DNA of 64,000 bases from Paenibacillus aceris (GCF_017874035.1 NZ_JAGGKV010000015.1:1-64000); one strand, 5' to 3'; numbered from the stretch's first letter, positions 28,767-39,004 are shown. Notes: a model not told the origin generated them from the letters alone. Program-made: numbers and translations.

Positions 28767-29642
28767 ATGAAACCAACATGGGATGAGAAAATCTTTTACA
28801 CGCTCAATTATATGTTCCTTGGCCTTGCAGCTCTAAGCTGCGTGCTTCCCTTGATGCATATTATATCTTTATCACTGAGCAGCTATCAGGCGATTGTATC
28901 CGGGCATGTTACTCTCTGGCCGCAAGGCTGGACAATGGAAGCGTATAAGGCCTTATACACGGGCACGAATATAGTAAAAGCTTTCCGCAATAGCATCGTG
29001 ATTACCGTTGTAGGCGTTGTGCTCAGCATGTGGTTTACCATCATGGCGGCTTACCCGTTAGCCAAGAAATATTTCTATGCGCGTCGTTTTTTTACATTGG
29101 CAATTGTATTTACCATGCTGTTCGGTACACCATTAATTCCTCTTTTCCTGATTGTGAAAAGTCTTGGCTTATTGGATACTTACGGCGCCATTTGGATGCC
29201 TGGACTGATCAACGCATTTAATCTGCTCGTGCTTCGGACCTTCTTTATGAACGTGCCTGAAGAGCTTGAAGAGGCAGCACGCATAGATGGTTGCGGCGAA
29301 TGGCGACTTCTCACGCGGATCATTCTCCCTCTATCCCTCCCCGTTTTGGCAACGTTAACTTTATTTTATGGCGTTGGATATTGGAATTCCTTCTTACATG
29401 TACTTATTTTTATCAATGACAGCACTCGGATGAACTTGGCCGTTATGATTCAACAAATGGTCGCCAGCCAATCCATTCTTCAAGAGCTTAACTCCGTGAG
29501 ACCGGATGATCTGCAGCAAATGACACCAGAATCCATCAAAGCGGCCGGCGTGATCGTACTCATTGTGCCTATGCTCATCGTCTATCCTTTCTTGCAGAAG
29601 TATTTTGTAAAAGGGGTTATGATCGGTGCGATTAAAGGATAA
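28767..29642 (+). CDS. Carbohydrate ABC transporter permease (YtcP/LplC type)
   Basis: About 291 residues, six membrane helices. The EAA loop is LEEAARIDGCGEWRLLTRI and the C-terminus PFLQKYFVKGVMIGAIKG matches YtcP-like permeases. The ATG at 28767 has AAAGGAG about 11 bases upstream; the longer frame back to 28662 overlaps the previous gene and is not used. It forms the membrane channel with the LplB-type protein just upstream. Confidence 0.93.
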   Translation: MKPTWDEKIFYTLNYMFLGLAALSCVLPLMHIISLSLSSYQAIVSGHVTLWPQGWTMEAYKALYTGTNIVKAFRNSIVITVVGVVLSMWFTIMAAYPLAKKYFYARRFFTLAIVFTMLFGTPLIPLFLIVKSLGLLDTYGAIWMPGLINAFNLLVLRTFFMNVPEELEEAARIDGCGEWRLLTRIILPLSLPVLATLTLFYGVGYWNSFLHVLIFINDSTRMNLAVMIQQMVASQSILQELNSVRPDDLQQMTPESIKAAGVIVLIVPMLIVYPFLQKYFVKGVMIGAIKG

Positions 29643-29708
29643 GACGAAAGACAACACAACCTAACTTGAGATGTTTTTGGAAACGAATTATCTAAGGGGG
29701 GTATATCC

Positions 29709-31382
29709 ATGTTTATGTTACGCAAGGATCAGCAGAAAGCTCTACTGTCTACACTAGTCTGTGTCGCAGTATTGGCGGGCTGCTCCACACCCAAAGTCGA
29801 CGATCCAGGTACATCGTCAAATCCGAATGCGACCCCAGCAACCGAACCTACTAAAAGAGGCGCGATTAACGTTTCCGTGTATGATCGGGGCAATATTCCT
29901 CCAGAGGAAGGCAACTGGGATAAAAACCGTTGGGTGGAGTGGATCAACAAGAACGGTCCTGTCGATGTGAAATACACACCCGTTCCCCGTTGGGAGTCAT
30001 TCCCAAAATTTAATGCCTTGTTTGCCTCAGGAAGCGCACCGGATTTGATTCTGGAGTATGATGCCAATTACAGGAACAGCTGGTATTCGCAGAAGCTTCT
30101 GATGCCGATTGATGAGATGGTTGAAAAGTACAGCACGACCTACAAACAAATTCTGGAGAAGTACCCTCTACTGCGCAAGATTGGAACGAAGGAAGATGGT
30201 AAATTTTATGAAATTGGACGCTTAAATGTCGTGGCCCCGCATCATCGTCTCTTAATCCGTGAGGATTGGCTGCAGAAGCTGAACCTGCAAGTCCCTACGA
30301 CGACAGAGGAATTGTATAACGTGGCCAATGCATTCGTGAACCAAGATCCAGACGGCAACGGTAAAAAGGATACGTTCGGTATCAATCTGAGCGGGGTCGG
30401 CTTCTCCGTGATCAGCCATATCTTCGGGCGTTCGATCGATTGGGCTGAACAAAACGGTACTTTCGTCCATGATTGGGATCGTCTCCAAGCATCTGTCGAA
30501 TTCCAGAAACGTTTGTTTGACAACGGTTTAGTTGATAAGGACTTTCTTACAGATAAAAACGGACAAAAAGGCATCCAGGATTTCATGAATGGAAAATTAG
30601 GGATTTTTGCGATCGACAGTGCATGGTTTACCATCTCGAACTATGAAACTTTGAAGAAGAACAATCCTACGGCTAAAGTCATTCCAATGGCATTACCGAA
30701 AAGCCAATTCGGTCAGTTCAGCCCCATTATCAGTACACCCGTTCAAATGGTCGGTGTTGTCAACGCCAAAGCTAAAGATCCGAAAGCGATTATGCAATAT
30801 ATAGACTGGATGGTAGCTCCCGAACATGCCAATTTGCTGAAAAACGGAATCGAGGGTACACATTCGCAAATGGGTTCGAACGGTTGTTTGCAGCCTATTG
30901 ATACGGAGAAAAATAAGAAAGAGCTCTACACCGACGATTTAAATATGATGAGATCCGATTTGTTGCTGGGCAAATGCGCGGAAGTGTATCTGGTGAACCT
31001 TCGCCCTGAAGTGCCTACGCAAAAAGAACTGCTCGATATTAACCTTAAATCCAAAGAAATCTATATCAATAAAGATCGCCCTATTCCTTCTCTCGGTTAT
31101 GACTTCTTACCGGTCTTGCCTGATGATCTGCAAGCGATTGTCAAAAGCACAAGCAAATCCAACAACATCGACAAAGGTGATATCTGGTTGAAAGCATTGG
31201 TAGGCGGCACTGGCTATACCGCACAGCAAGCTGTGAAGGATGCCAAGGATATCTGGGAAAAAGCAGGCGGCAAGCAAGTCGATGATTATTATGCCAAATG
31301 GTATGAGAATAACAAAACCAAGGCATTTAGTATTGATGATCTATACAAATTCGCTGAACAGTCTCAGAATGAATTGAAATAG
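29709..31382 (+). CDS. Sugar ABC transporter substrate-binding lipoprotein (LplA-like)
   Basis: 557 residues. Signal peptide with lipobox VLAGC at about residue 25, then a Thr/Pro-rich linker. The conserved loop FVNQDPDGNGKKDTFG marks LplA-like family 1 binding proteins. It is expected outside the membrane, delivering an oligosaccharide to the two permeases upstream. SD AAGGGGGG, 7 bases from the ATG. Two hairpins follow before the glycosidase gene, probably giving higher expression of this gene than its neighbours. Confidence 0.93.
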   Translation: MFMLRKDQQKALLSTLVCVAVLAGCSTPKVDDPGTSSNPNATPATEPTKRGAINVSVYDRGNIPPEEGNWDKNRWVEWINKNGPVDVKYTPVPRWESFPKFNALFASGSAPDLILEYDANYRNSWYSQKLLMPIDEMVEKYSTTYKQILEKYPLLRKIGTKEDGKFYEIGRLNVVAPHHRLLIREDWLQKLNLQVPTTTEELYNVANAFVNQDPDGNGKKDTFGINLSGVGFSVISHIFGRSIDWAEQNGTFVHDWDRLQASVEFQKRLFDNGLVDKDFLTDKNGQKGIQDFMNGKLGIFAIDSAWFTISNYETLKKNNPTAKVIPMALPKSQFGQFSPIISTPVQMVGVVNAKAKDPKAIMQYIDWMVAPEHANLLKNGIEGTHSQMGSNGCLQPIDTEKNKKELYTDDLNMMRSDLLLGKCAEVYLVNLRPEVPTQKELLDINLKSKEIYINKDRPIPSLGYDFLPVLPDDLQAIVKSTSKSNNIDKGDIWLKALVGGTGYTAQQAVKDAKDIWEKAGGKQVDDYYAKWYENNKTKAFSIDDLYKFAEQSQNELK

Positions 31383-31394
31383 AACGAAGGAGTA

Positions 31395-31471
31395 GCGGTG
31401 CTTCTAAGTTAGCTATGTCGGAGCACCGCCTACACATGACGTGGACCCCGGATAGGATTAGGGAATCCTAT
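31395..31471 (+). other. Two intercistronic hairpins
   Basis: GCGGTGCT pairs with AGCACCGC (31395-31429) and ATAGGATT with AATCCTAT (31452-31471). Neither has a T tract. They probably stabilise the binding-protein mRNA or attenuate transcription into the glycosidase gene. Confidence 0.55.
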
Positions 31472-31498
31472 TGATAATCCATTTATTTGGAGGTAATT

Positions 31499-34400
31499 AT
31501 GAGATCCCTACACAAGTCAAAACTCCTAGTTTCAATCCTTCTGTCGGCAATCATTGTCTCCCTGCTCCCCTTCTTCCCTGCTTACCGTGCTTTGGCTGCG
31601 GGAACAGGTATTACCCAAGACTATTGGAACAATATTCCTGGCGGGAAAGTAGAACAGATTCCATTAAACACGCCTCCGTCGGGTTCGAGGTTACTCGCTA
31701 ACTTTGAGACACCGAACAATACGGGAGATCTCTATGGTTCTCGCGTTTATGGTTTTCTGACGCCGCCAGTTAGCGGTGGATACACCTTCTGGATTGCTGC
31801 GGATGACAGCTCCGAGTTATGGCTAAGTCCAGATGGCGATCCTGCGCACAAAGAGAAAATCGCATGGAACACAGTCTTCGCCAAGCCCAGAGAGTGGAAC
31901 AAGTCCCCTACTCAGAAATCAGTGGTCATTCCGCTATCAAGTGGCAAAAGATATTATATCGAGGCGATTCACAAAGAAAACACCTCGAATGACAATTTAG
32001 CTGTCGCTTGGCAAGGTCCGGGTATAGCCCAACAAGTGATACCCGGGGCATACTTGACACCCTACGTGCTCCCAGATGCGCCAACAAATCCCGTCCAGGA
32101 CGACACAGCGAATACATTCGGATGGACGCTTGTCCCCGGTTATTCGGATTTGGCAGCCTATGAATACAGCACGGATCGCGGTTACACCTGGCAAACCGTA
32201 ACAGTGAACCCGCTTCAGTTGGATAATATCAATTATACGACAGGACAAATCCAAGTTCGGTTGAAAGAAACATCTGCGCAGCCAGTTGGAAAAACCCTGT
32301 TTTCAACTACTTTTTACACCTTAACGAAAGCTGTGGAGCCCGTGCCCGTGTATACGACGCTTTGGAGGATTGGGCTTGATAATCAGCTATCAACTGAATT
32401 TAGCGATTATAAAACGACTCCAATTGAGTCCTTCAACCTCCCTTCTGACTGGGCTACTCGCACAGATTGGAGTTCGTTATCCAAAGGCTTAAAGCTTAGC
32501 CGCAACGGTACTATGGTTATTACTTACAACCTCGCCGCGATTCCGGATTATGGCGTACAATTCAGCTTCAGGAGCTTAGATGCGTATGTTTCCGTTCCAC
32601 AGCTAGCTGTATTTTCCAATGATACGATGGCCGGTTTAATCCAGATTGTTGGCCTTAACGGCGGAAATACGAATCGGAAATTCAAAGAAACTTACGAGTT
32701 GTATATTCCTAAGGAAATGCTGAAGGTTGGATCTAATGAACTGAAGCTTTCGTTGGATCGAGGTTTGTATGCGGGAACGGAAGGTGATGAATTTCATTGG
32801 TTTGAGTGGGATTATGCCAAACTTGAGGCTTTGGGAGCTCCAGCAACAGAACCCATTCACGGACGATATATTCGTCTGGGAACGGCGCTAGTGTCGCATG
32901 TGTTGAAAGACCGCGACTTGCAAACGATGGAAGTAACGAAGTGGCTGGGACTTGCCTACAGCGGGAACGTCATACGTAGCAGTCAATTTTCGCGTGAATG
33001 GCTGACAGCCTTGCGCGATTTGAATTTGGCACCCGTGCTGCTGCCGTTCGGAACTTATATCAAAGATCCGGAGCTCTCGTCTGGTGTTGTCCCAGAGAAG
33101 CTGAAAGAGTATTATAACAATCTCATCGCGGAAAATGGGGATTTGTTTGAATACCTGGAACTTGATAATGAACCTGGCGTCTTCAACAATGCCTTTGCTG
33201 CTGATTTGGCTCTTGCCAAGTATGTTAGTGAGCAAAAGCCATTGCTAAACCCATGGTTGAAAGCGGTTTCTCCAGGTTGGGCCTACTGGCCCTCCAAAGG
33301 CATCCCGGATGGCTGGGAGCGCGATCCTGCCTATCGCAAACAGATTGAAGATTATACCGATATGACAAATGGTCACAGCTATACCTTAAGCGGGATTTCA
33401 AGTGGTGAGGGTGGCGCCCTCGTAGAAACACTAAAAACCTATCCTGATTATCAGGGAGACGGACTGGCTAAACCGATGATGATGAGTGAAACGGGAGCGA
33501 ATGATTTTCATACCGATAATAACCGTTATGACACCTTCCCCCATCGCTTCGCCTCCATCTTCGATCGGGAAACGCGCAGTACGATTGGCTACCTTGATTA
33601 CATTATGCAGCATGCAGCTTACTTCCGAGAGTATAGCTTGCTCAAAGAGGACATCGAAATGAAATCAGCTGACGATGCTGAAGCTTGGTTGAACGCAAGC
33701 GATCCCGATGAAACGCGCTTGAAAATTTTCCGCCGCTTAGCGCTTGCCTACAGTACTCATGGCAAACCACTCCCTTATGTGTATACAAATCAGAATGAGC
33801 TTGCTGGGAAAAAAGCTTACTTCCGTGCGGTGGATACATCAACGCTTGGTGTAAGCAGTACAGGAGCGAAATCCAATAAAATTCTGCTCAACTTTGTTAA
33901 TTTTGAAACGTCTCCGGTCACGATGAACGTTAACGTTACACTGCCTGCTAACACTCAGTATGCGGCAGAACGCTTTGGCGCTGGCAATACGTATGCGGCT
34001 GCTCGCAGTTTTACCATCATTGATGCCGCTTCGGGCGCGCAGTTATCGGAAACGATCCAGCCCGGTGAAGCCGTTCAGTACATTCTGACTCCGTACGAGA
34101 ATTCCATACCGAACACACCTACTCTACAAGCACGGGCGGTTTCATACAAACAAATCAAGCTGACATGGCAACCTTCTACGGATAATGCAGAAGTGGCTGG
34201 ATATAAGCTGTACGATAACGGCGTACTCCTTGCAAAGCTTCCTAGAGCAGTAACACGCTATTCACATCAAGATGTGAGTCCTGAAAGCGCTCATACTTAT
34301 ACGCTTATTGCTTATGATAATTCGGGCAATGAATCCTTGTCGAGCGCCCCAATAGCCATATCTTCCTTATCTTTACCAGCCTCCCCTTTTACCACTACGT

Positions 34401-36556
34401 CTACGGGAGCTTTACATGTGGAAGCGGAACAAACGGAACTGGAAGGAGTGACACATCATGGCACATTCGTTGGGATGTATTATACGCAAGGGCGAATGAA
34501 CTTGTTGAAACCTCCTGTTAAGGCAAATACCAATTATATTCTTAAGCTCAAATATAGTTCTGCTGCGAACAAAAAGGTCAATCTCGTACTCAACAATCAG
34601 TTGATTCGGACCCTTGATTTGCCTGGAACGGAGCCTAACGTCTATACAACAATCGAATATAACGTCATGATGCCTTCGGACGTGAGCAATCTGGTGCTAT
34701 CTATCGTTAAGAGCAGTGATAATGTATTCGCCTACTTCGATTGGTTTGAGCTGACAGAAGGCCTCTTGGATGAAACGCCTCAAACACTTTGGACGAATGT
34801 CATTCATTCCAGTACAAATACGTATTATTCCTCTGCTACCTTCGCACTCGGAGCAAATGGAGCGGATCTTCATGAAACGACAACACTGGGTGATTACGCA
34901 GCTATGGGTTTTAAAGGCACGGGAATTCGTTGGTACTCCGATATTGAGTCTACTTTAGGAGCGGCAGACGTCTACATCGATGATGTCCTGCAAGCAACTG
35001 TTGATTTGAAAACGGCAAACACACAAGGCGCGAAGAAGGTGGTTTTCGAAAAAACGGGCCTCCCTATGGCAAACCACATCATTAAAGTTGTCGCTAAAAA
35101 CGGCCGAGTTATCCATCAATCGTTTGAGTTTTTGAGTTTGGAACGCCAGCCCTTAATACCGGGCCCTGATCTTATCGTGACCGAACTTGGAACGGATCCA
35201 GCCAATCCTTATGCCGGGCAAACAGGAGTTCGTTTCTATGTCACGGTGAAAAACGTCGGTCTTCTCCCTACTCCAGCCGGTCAAATTACAGGAGCTGTAT
35301 TTGGTTTGAACGGCGGTTCGTTCGGCTATACGGATACGTATAATCAATCTATCCCAGTTGGCGGCAGTGCAACACTGTATACGAATGCCGGAGGTGAAAA
35401 TGGCTATTGGGAAGTGCCTAATGGAGAAGCCACCTACCAATTAAGCGTCAATATCAATGATATCGGGCGATTCACTGAGATGGATCGCACGAACAACACG
35501 AAGGAGATTACGTTTCAGGTGACTAAGAGGGATATCTCCCCTCCTGTGACCACAGCGACAGCGGACGGAGCAACGGGTTCCGGTATTTTTAACAGGCAAA
35601 ATGTGCGGGTTGCTTTCACGGTCACACATCCTACCGTTGGTGTAGGAATCAAGCGGACAGAATACCGTATTCTGGGAGGATCTGAAGCCTGGCAGACTGT
35701 CTCGGATCAGCCGGTCACCTTCGCCGATGAAGGGATTTATCAAATCCAATACCGCTCCATTGATGTGATGAATAACGAGGAATTGCCCAAAGATTTAATT
35801 ATAGGAATCGACAAAACCGCTCCAACAACCACACACACCTCATTAGAAAGGTGGCAACGTATACCACAAACCGTCACAATAGCGGCTTATGATTCTTTGA
35901 GCGGTGTACAACAGACCTTTTACTCAATGAATGAGGAAACTGCAAGTGCTGGAACCTCGGTTACGGTAAACACTTACGGTGTGAACACGATTCACTATTA
36001 CAGCATAGATGCTGCAGGCAATCAAGAAGTTAACCACTCTGCGGAAGTACGCTACGATCCGCAAGCTCCTGAAATCAACATTGCCGGTCCTTTAACTGTC
36101 TTTTGGACGGATCCGTTTGTCATGAATGTTGGTATCACAGATGCTTTAAGTGGAATAGCCTCATCTAGGGTTAAACTGGACGGCATTTTTGTTAACCCTA
36201 ACATAAACCTCCAACCGCTTAGCTTGTGGTTAGGTCAGCATACGTTAGAAGTAACGGCAACAGATAACGCGGGCAATACGATCGTACGCACCTTTGTGTT
36301 GAAGGTGATCATGGATCTCGATCATTTGGACGATCTGCTTCGTTTATTATGGAATATAGGTTATTTCAAAAACCAAAGCACCTATAACAGCTTGCAAAAT
36401 ATGGTTGCTGTGCTTCAGAAACTGCTAAACCAAAGTCAGCTTAAAGATCCGACTAACTTTGATGTTGTCATCAAAGACGGCAAGTATATGGATAGTGCTA
36501 GCACCAAGCTGCTTCGGGATGCCATTCTATATCTGCAGCAAAAATTAGGGAAGTGA
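31499..36556 (+). CDS. Secreted multidomain glycoside hydrolase (clan GH-A-like) with PA14, CBM, CARDB and Ig-like modules
   Basis: 1685 residues. A signal peptide (about 1-34, ending ALAAG) is followed by a PA14-like domain (about 38-185), an Fn3-like segment, and a beta-sandwich like PL4 domain III (about 285-440). A TIM-barrel region spans about 455-800. Candidate catalytic acids are Glu in YLELDNEPGV and Glu in MMMSETGAND, the spacing expected of a retaining GH-A enzyme. After it come a small beta domain, an FnIII domain (about 865-960), two CBM6/35-like domains, a CARDB domain (from PDLIVTELGTDP), an OmpL47-like Ig region and a FIVAR-like helical tail. The exact GH family is not certain. 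SD GGAGG, 5 bases from ATG 31499. It should release the sugars taken up by the transporter encoded upstream. Confidence 0.82.
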   Translation: MRSLHKSKLLVSILLSAIIVSLLPFFPAYRALAAGTGITQDYWNNIPGGKVEQIPLNTPPSGSRLLANFETPNNTGDLYGSRVYGFLTPPVSGGYTFWIAADDSSELWLSPDGDPAHKEKIAWNTVFAKPREWNKSPTQKSVVIPLSSGKRYYIEAIHKENTSNDNLAVAWQGPGIAQQVIPGAYLTPYVLPDAPTNPVQDDTANTFGWTLVPGYSDLAAYEYSTDRGYTWQTVTVNPLQLDNINYTTGQIQVRLKETSAQPVGKTLFSTTFYTLTKAVEPVPVYTTLWRIGLDNQLSTEFSDYKTTPIESFNLPSDWATRTDWSSLSKGLKLSRNGTMVITYNLAAIPDYGVQFSFRSLDAYVSVPQLAVFSNDTMAGLIQIVGLNGGNTNRKFKETYELYIPKEMLKVGSNELKLSLDRGLYAGTEGDEFHWFEWDYAKLEALGAPATEPIHGRYIRLGTALVSHVLKDRDLQTMEVTKWLGLAYSGNVIRSSQFSREWLTALRDLNLAPVLLPFGTYIKDPELSSGVVPEKLKEYYNNLIAENGDLFEYLELDNEPGVFNNAFAADLALAKYVSEQKPLLNPWLKAVSPGWAYWPSKGIPDGWERDPAYRKQIEDYTDMTNGHSYTLSGISSGEGGALVETLKTYPDYQGDGLAKPMMMSETGANDFHTDNNRYDTFPHRFASIFDRETRSTIGYLDYIMQHAAYFREYSLLKEDIEMKSADDAEAWLNASDPDETRLKIFRRLALAYSTHGKPLPYVYTNQNELAGKKAYFRAVDTSTLGVSSTGAKSNKILLNFVNFETSPVTMNVNVTLPANTQYAAERFGAGNTYAAARSFTIIDAASGAQLSETIQPGEAVQYILTPYENSIPNTPTLQARAVSYKQIKLTWQPSTDNAEVAGYKLYDNGVLLAKLPRAVTRYSHQDVSPESAHTYTLIAYDNSGNESLSSAPIAISSLSLPASPFTTTSTGALHVEAEQTELEGVTHHGTFVGMYYTQGRMNLLKPPVKANTNYILKLKYSSAANKKVNLVLNNQLIRTLDLPGTEPNVYTTIEYNVMMPSDVSNLVLSIVKSSDNVFAYFDWFELTEGLLDETPQTLWTNVIHSSTNTYYSSATFALGANGADLHETTTLGDYAAMGFKGTGIRWYSDIESTLGAADVYIDDVLQATVDLKTANTQGAKKVVFEKTGLPMANHIIKVVAKNGRVIHQSFEFLSLERQPLIPGPDLIVTELGTDPANPYAGQTGVRFYVTVKNVGLLPTPAGQITGAVFGLNGGSFGYTDTYNQSIPVGGSATLYTNAGGENGYWEVPNGEATYQLSVNINDIGRFTEMDRTNNTKEITFQVTKRDISPPVTTATADGATGSGIFNRQNVRVAFTVTHPTVGVGIKRTEYRILGGSEAWQTVSDQPVTFADEGIYQIQYRSIDVMNNEELPKDLIIGIDKTAPTTTHTSLERWQRIPQTVTIAAYDSLSGVQQTFYSMNEETASAGTSVTVNTYGVNTIHYYSIDAAGNQEVNHSAEVRYDPQAPEINIAGPLTVFWTDPFVMNVGITDALSGIASSRVKLDGIFVNPNINLQPLSLWLGQHTLEVTATDNAGNTIVRTFVLKVIMDLDHLDDLLRLLWNIGYFKNQSTYNSLQNMVAVLQKLLNQSQLKDPTNFDVVIKDGKYMDSASTKLLRDAILYLQQKLGK

Positions 36557-36567
36557 AAAGTAAAGAA

Positions 36568-36607
36568 GGGGCATAGTATCCAAATTCACTTTTGGATACT
36601 ATGCCCC
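36568..36607. terminator. Hairpin terminator between convergent genes
   Basis: A perfect 17-bp stem (GGGGCATAGTATCCAAA and its complement) with a 6-base loop, 12 bases after the glycosidase stop. The downstream plus-strand tract is pyrimidine-rich (TCTCCCCCTTTAT) rather than pure T. It probably ends both convergent transcripts. Confidence 0.7.
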
Positions 36608-36638
36608 TCTCCCCCTTTATCAATCATATTTAATAATG

Positions 36639-37349
36639 CTAAAACAAATCATCGAGAATTTTTGCCGAAGACTCCCTATCCGCCTTCAAAAAATATTCAT
36701 ATTTACCGAATCTCGCTCTTGCCTCATGGTCGGGCAGCCATACCCATTCGTCGATTTCGGTTTGGCACCGGTGGGCACGAAACGCGGCAAGCTTTGCATT
36801 CAAGTGAGCATGCACATCGACTTTGACAACGTCCTTACGGGAATACCCATATCGTTCCGGATGCTCCATCGCGTCACCAAACGTAATGAAATATAATGCT
36901 CCCCGCTGAGCTGTTCTTTGAAAAGCTGCCGTCGTCGCCTTCCCAATTGCACAATGATCTGGGTGTCCACCCAGCTTTTCGTGAAACGTAAGCACGACAT
37001 CGGGATCAACTTCGTGGATGAGAGCCGCAATGCGTGCTGACAAGCTATTCTCATCCACAAACTCAACCGTCTTGTCACGGATATCCAAAAATAGCAGCTG
37101 GCGTATTCCCAAGCAGTCGCAGGCATTCCGTAGTTCCATTTCACGTGCAGCTGCCATGGATTCACGGTTGAGATAGGGCGGATTGCCCATTCGTCGTCCC
37201 ATTTCTCCTCGCGTAGCGCTCACTAGCGTTATGTCAACCTCTTCACTGGCGTATTTGGCGAGGGTACCTCCACAAATAAACGACTCATCGTCGGGATGAG
37301 CAAACACCGCAAGTAGCTTCTTCAATGGCACTTTATGGGTATTGTTCAT
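36639..37349 (-). CDS. bshB2: PIG-L/LmbE-family deacetylase, bacillithiol biosynthesis (BshB2-like)
   Basis: 236 residues. The zinc site is AHPDDE near residue 18, with HPDHCAIG further on, as in LmbE/PIG-L deacetylases. The family removes acetyl from N-acetylglucosaminyl-malate in bacillithiol synthesis. Assignment as BshB2 (YojG) rather than another PIG-L protein rests on the neighbour: the preceding gene encodes a YojF homologue and overlaps it by four bases, the same order as in Bacillus. Soluble and cytoplasmic. Confidence 0.85.
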   Translation of the reverse strand: MNNTHKVPLKKLLAVFAHPDDESFICGGTLAKYASEEVDITLVSATRGEMGRRMGNPPYLNRESMAAAREMELRNACDCLGIRQLLFLDIRDKTVEFVDENSLSARIAALIHEVDPDVVLTFHEKLGGHPDHCAIGKATTAAFQRTAQRGALYFITFGDAMEHPERYGYSRKDVVKVDVHAHLNAKLAAFRAHRCQTEIDEWVWLPDHEARARFGKYEYFLKADRESSAKILDDLF

Positions 37350-37657
37350 TCTGGAAACGGCTCCTTTCCTATGTGCAGTGCAACATTCATCCGACCTCTG
37401 TCATCGTAACCGGCCAACAAAAGACGACCGTTCGCATCAAACTCATAATGCGTGAGAGCCTCCATTCGAAGCCAGCCATGCCCATCAAATCGGAGCGCGG
37501 CACGAAATGACCCTTCCCCCGATATAAAGGCATGGGTAACCTTGACCTTAAAATTGCGTACGAATACAAATGAAGTTGCTTCGCTGTGAATATAAACATC
37601 AGTCCCAATAAAGGTTTGAAGCTCGGCTTCAACTTTCGACCTGATTATTTTGATCAT
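37346..37657 (-). CDS. yojF: YojF-family (DUF1806) protein
   Basis: 103 residues with no membrane segment. The conserved part RMEALTHYEFDANGRLLLAGYDDRGR, then VALHI, matches YojF/DUF1806. The molecular role of YojF is unknown; it is regularly coupled to bshB2. The stop and the bshB2 start overlap as ATGA. The ribosome site before the ATG (AAGAGAA) is weak. Confidence 0.82.
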   Translation of the reverse strand: MIKIIRSKVEAELQTFIGTDVYIHSEATSFVFVRNFKVKVTHAFISGEGSFRAALRFDGHGWLRMEALTHYEFDANGRLLLAGYDDRGRMNVALHIGKEPFPE

Positions 37658-37822
37658 CGCTTAGATTCTCTTTTCTAAAAGGATTTAAATTGGCTTACTA
37701 CATAATCGTATCACAGCTCATTGCGCGAAATACAATATTGCCCTAAATTAAGTCGTTCGAAATCGGGAATAGGATAAAGTTCTTCTCATAATAGTTTTGA
37801 CAAGAACTTTATCCCATAAAAC

Positions 37823-37870
37823 AAAAAAAGCCACGATTTACGCGGCATCTTATTCAGATTCATCGCGGCT
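37823..37870 (-). terminator. Orphan intrinsic terminator
   Basis: On the minus strand AGCCGCGAT pairs with ATCGTGGCT (9 bp, one G-U), directly followed by seven T. No minus-strand gene is seen upstream in 37871-38047, so it may serve a small RNA, an antisense transcript or a deleted gene. Confidence 0.6.
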
Positions 37871-38047
37871 CGATCCCACGATTACTCAACCTTTATGCCG
37901 AGGCTAAACTTGCATACAAGTTGTTGTCTGTTAGCAAAGACTTTCGGTTACGCCGTATGTTTGCCCAAGCGCAATTTTAATATTTGCATATTTTAATTCT
38001 ACTCGTCATTGTGGAGAAGATCGTTTGTTGAAACGGGAGTGAAAGTT

Positions 38048-38686
38048 ATGAAATGGCGCGATTCCCTAGGTGGTTATAAGGCCTGCATTAGTCTGGGTTC
38101 CACATGTCAAACAGCATATCAGCTTAAAAGACTGGGCTTACGAAAATTTGCAAGTCCCTTAGATTGGTTTGTTTCCGATTCGATCGGCGGAGTTGTTCGT
38201 TTGATAGATCATCGTTTCAACGGATTAATGGAACTTAGCCAGCTTGAACTCATTGGCACTACCTATGAATGCTTTGTTGTAAGAGATAACGCAAATGACG
38301 TTATATCTTTCCATGATTTCCCTCTTTATCTCACTGCGGAGCGATGGCAGGATGCTTATCCTGCATTTAAACAAAAGCTCAATCGACGCGTAGATCGGTT
38401 TTTGAGAACTATTCAAGGTCAACCAATTCTTTTTATTAGAACCAATTCTAAAAGAAAGGAAGCGCAGGAGCTACACGCAGCATTAAAAAGGCTAATGAAT
38501 GGAAAGTTCCATCTTCTGATCGTGAATAACCACCTGGAAGATCGTAAAGACGTGATTTACGAAGATTGGGGGCTGAGTGGAATTAGCTCGGTGCTCTTAC
38601 CGAAAGGAGAAGACTGGAGAGGATTTAACCAAGCTTGGGATACGTGTATGAACGGCTTCAAATTAAAGGCTTCGTCCCTTCGTTGA
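38048..38686 (+). CDS. DUF1796 family putative papain-like cysteine peptidase
   Basis: About 212 residues. The N-terminal block ISLGSTCQTAYQLKRLGLR, then ASPLDWF, is the DUF1796 signature, with the Cys of STCQ as the proposed nucleophile. FHDFPLY provides the candidate His. The family is annotated by fold as papain-like; substrates are unknown. ATG 38048 is preferred (GGGAGTG 9 bases upstream) over a TTG at 38009. The gene stands alone. The following 38687-38954 spacer shows no gene. Confidence 0.8.
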   Translation: MKWRDSLGGYKACISLGSTCQTAYQLKRLGLRKFASPLDWFVSDSIGGVVRLIDHRFNGLMELSQLELIGTTYECFVVRDNANDVISFHDFPLYLTAERWQDAYPAFKQKLNRRVDRFLRTIQGQPILFIRTNSKRKEAQELHAALKRLMNGKFHLLIVNNHLEDRKDVIYEDWGLSGISSVLLPKGEDWRGFNQAWDTCMNGFKLKASSLR

Positions 38687-38954
38687 GTTTAACCCTGTGG
38701 TGTGCCCTTTTTGGAGTACCTGAACGTTCAGCCTGCAGCTCAGCAGTATCCCATACATCACATCAGTTACTGTTCCGCATAGTCGGAAGCTTTTCATTTT
38801 GTTTAACATCCATTTTTAGCGACAGCTGTCGCCGCTACGCACTCCGACTCACGTTACTATACCTCCCCTAGCCGTTTCATATAGTCTTCAGATCCACTTG
38901 CAGCCTCCTTCTCATAATAATTTTGAATGAAGTCGTCGTGTCATGCTGCTCCAG

Positions 38955-38987
38955 AAAAACCCGCCATGCATAGGTTGCAAGGCGGGT
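38955..38987 (-). terminator. Terminator after the dockerin remnant
   Basis: On the minus strand ACCCGCC pairs with GGCGGGT around a 15-base loop and is followed by TTTTC. It lies 18 bases after the stop at 39005. Confidence 0.65.
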
Positions 38988-39004
38988 AAACAAATATAAT
39001 GCCG

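Noticed and set aside
37871..37990. Possible riboswitch-like leader before the DUF1796 gene (GCAAAGACTTTCGG block)
   Set aside because: Tried against c-di-GMP-I type consensus; only short pieces agree and no full fold could be drawn.
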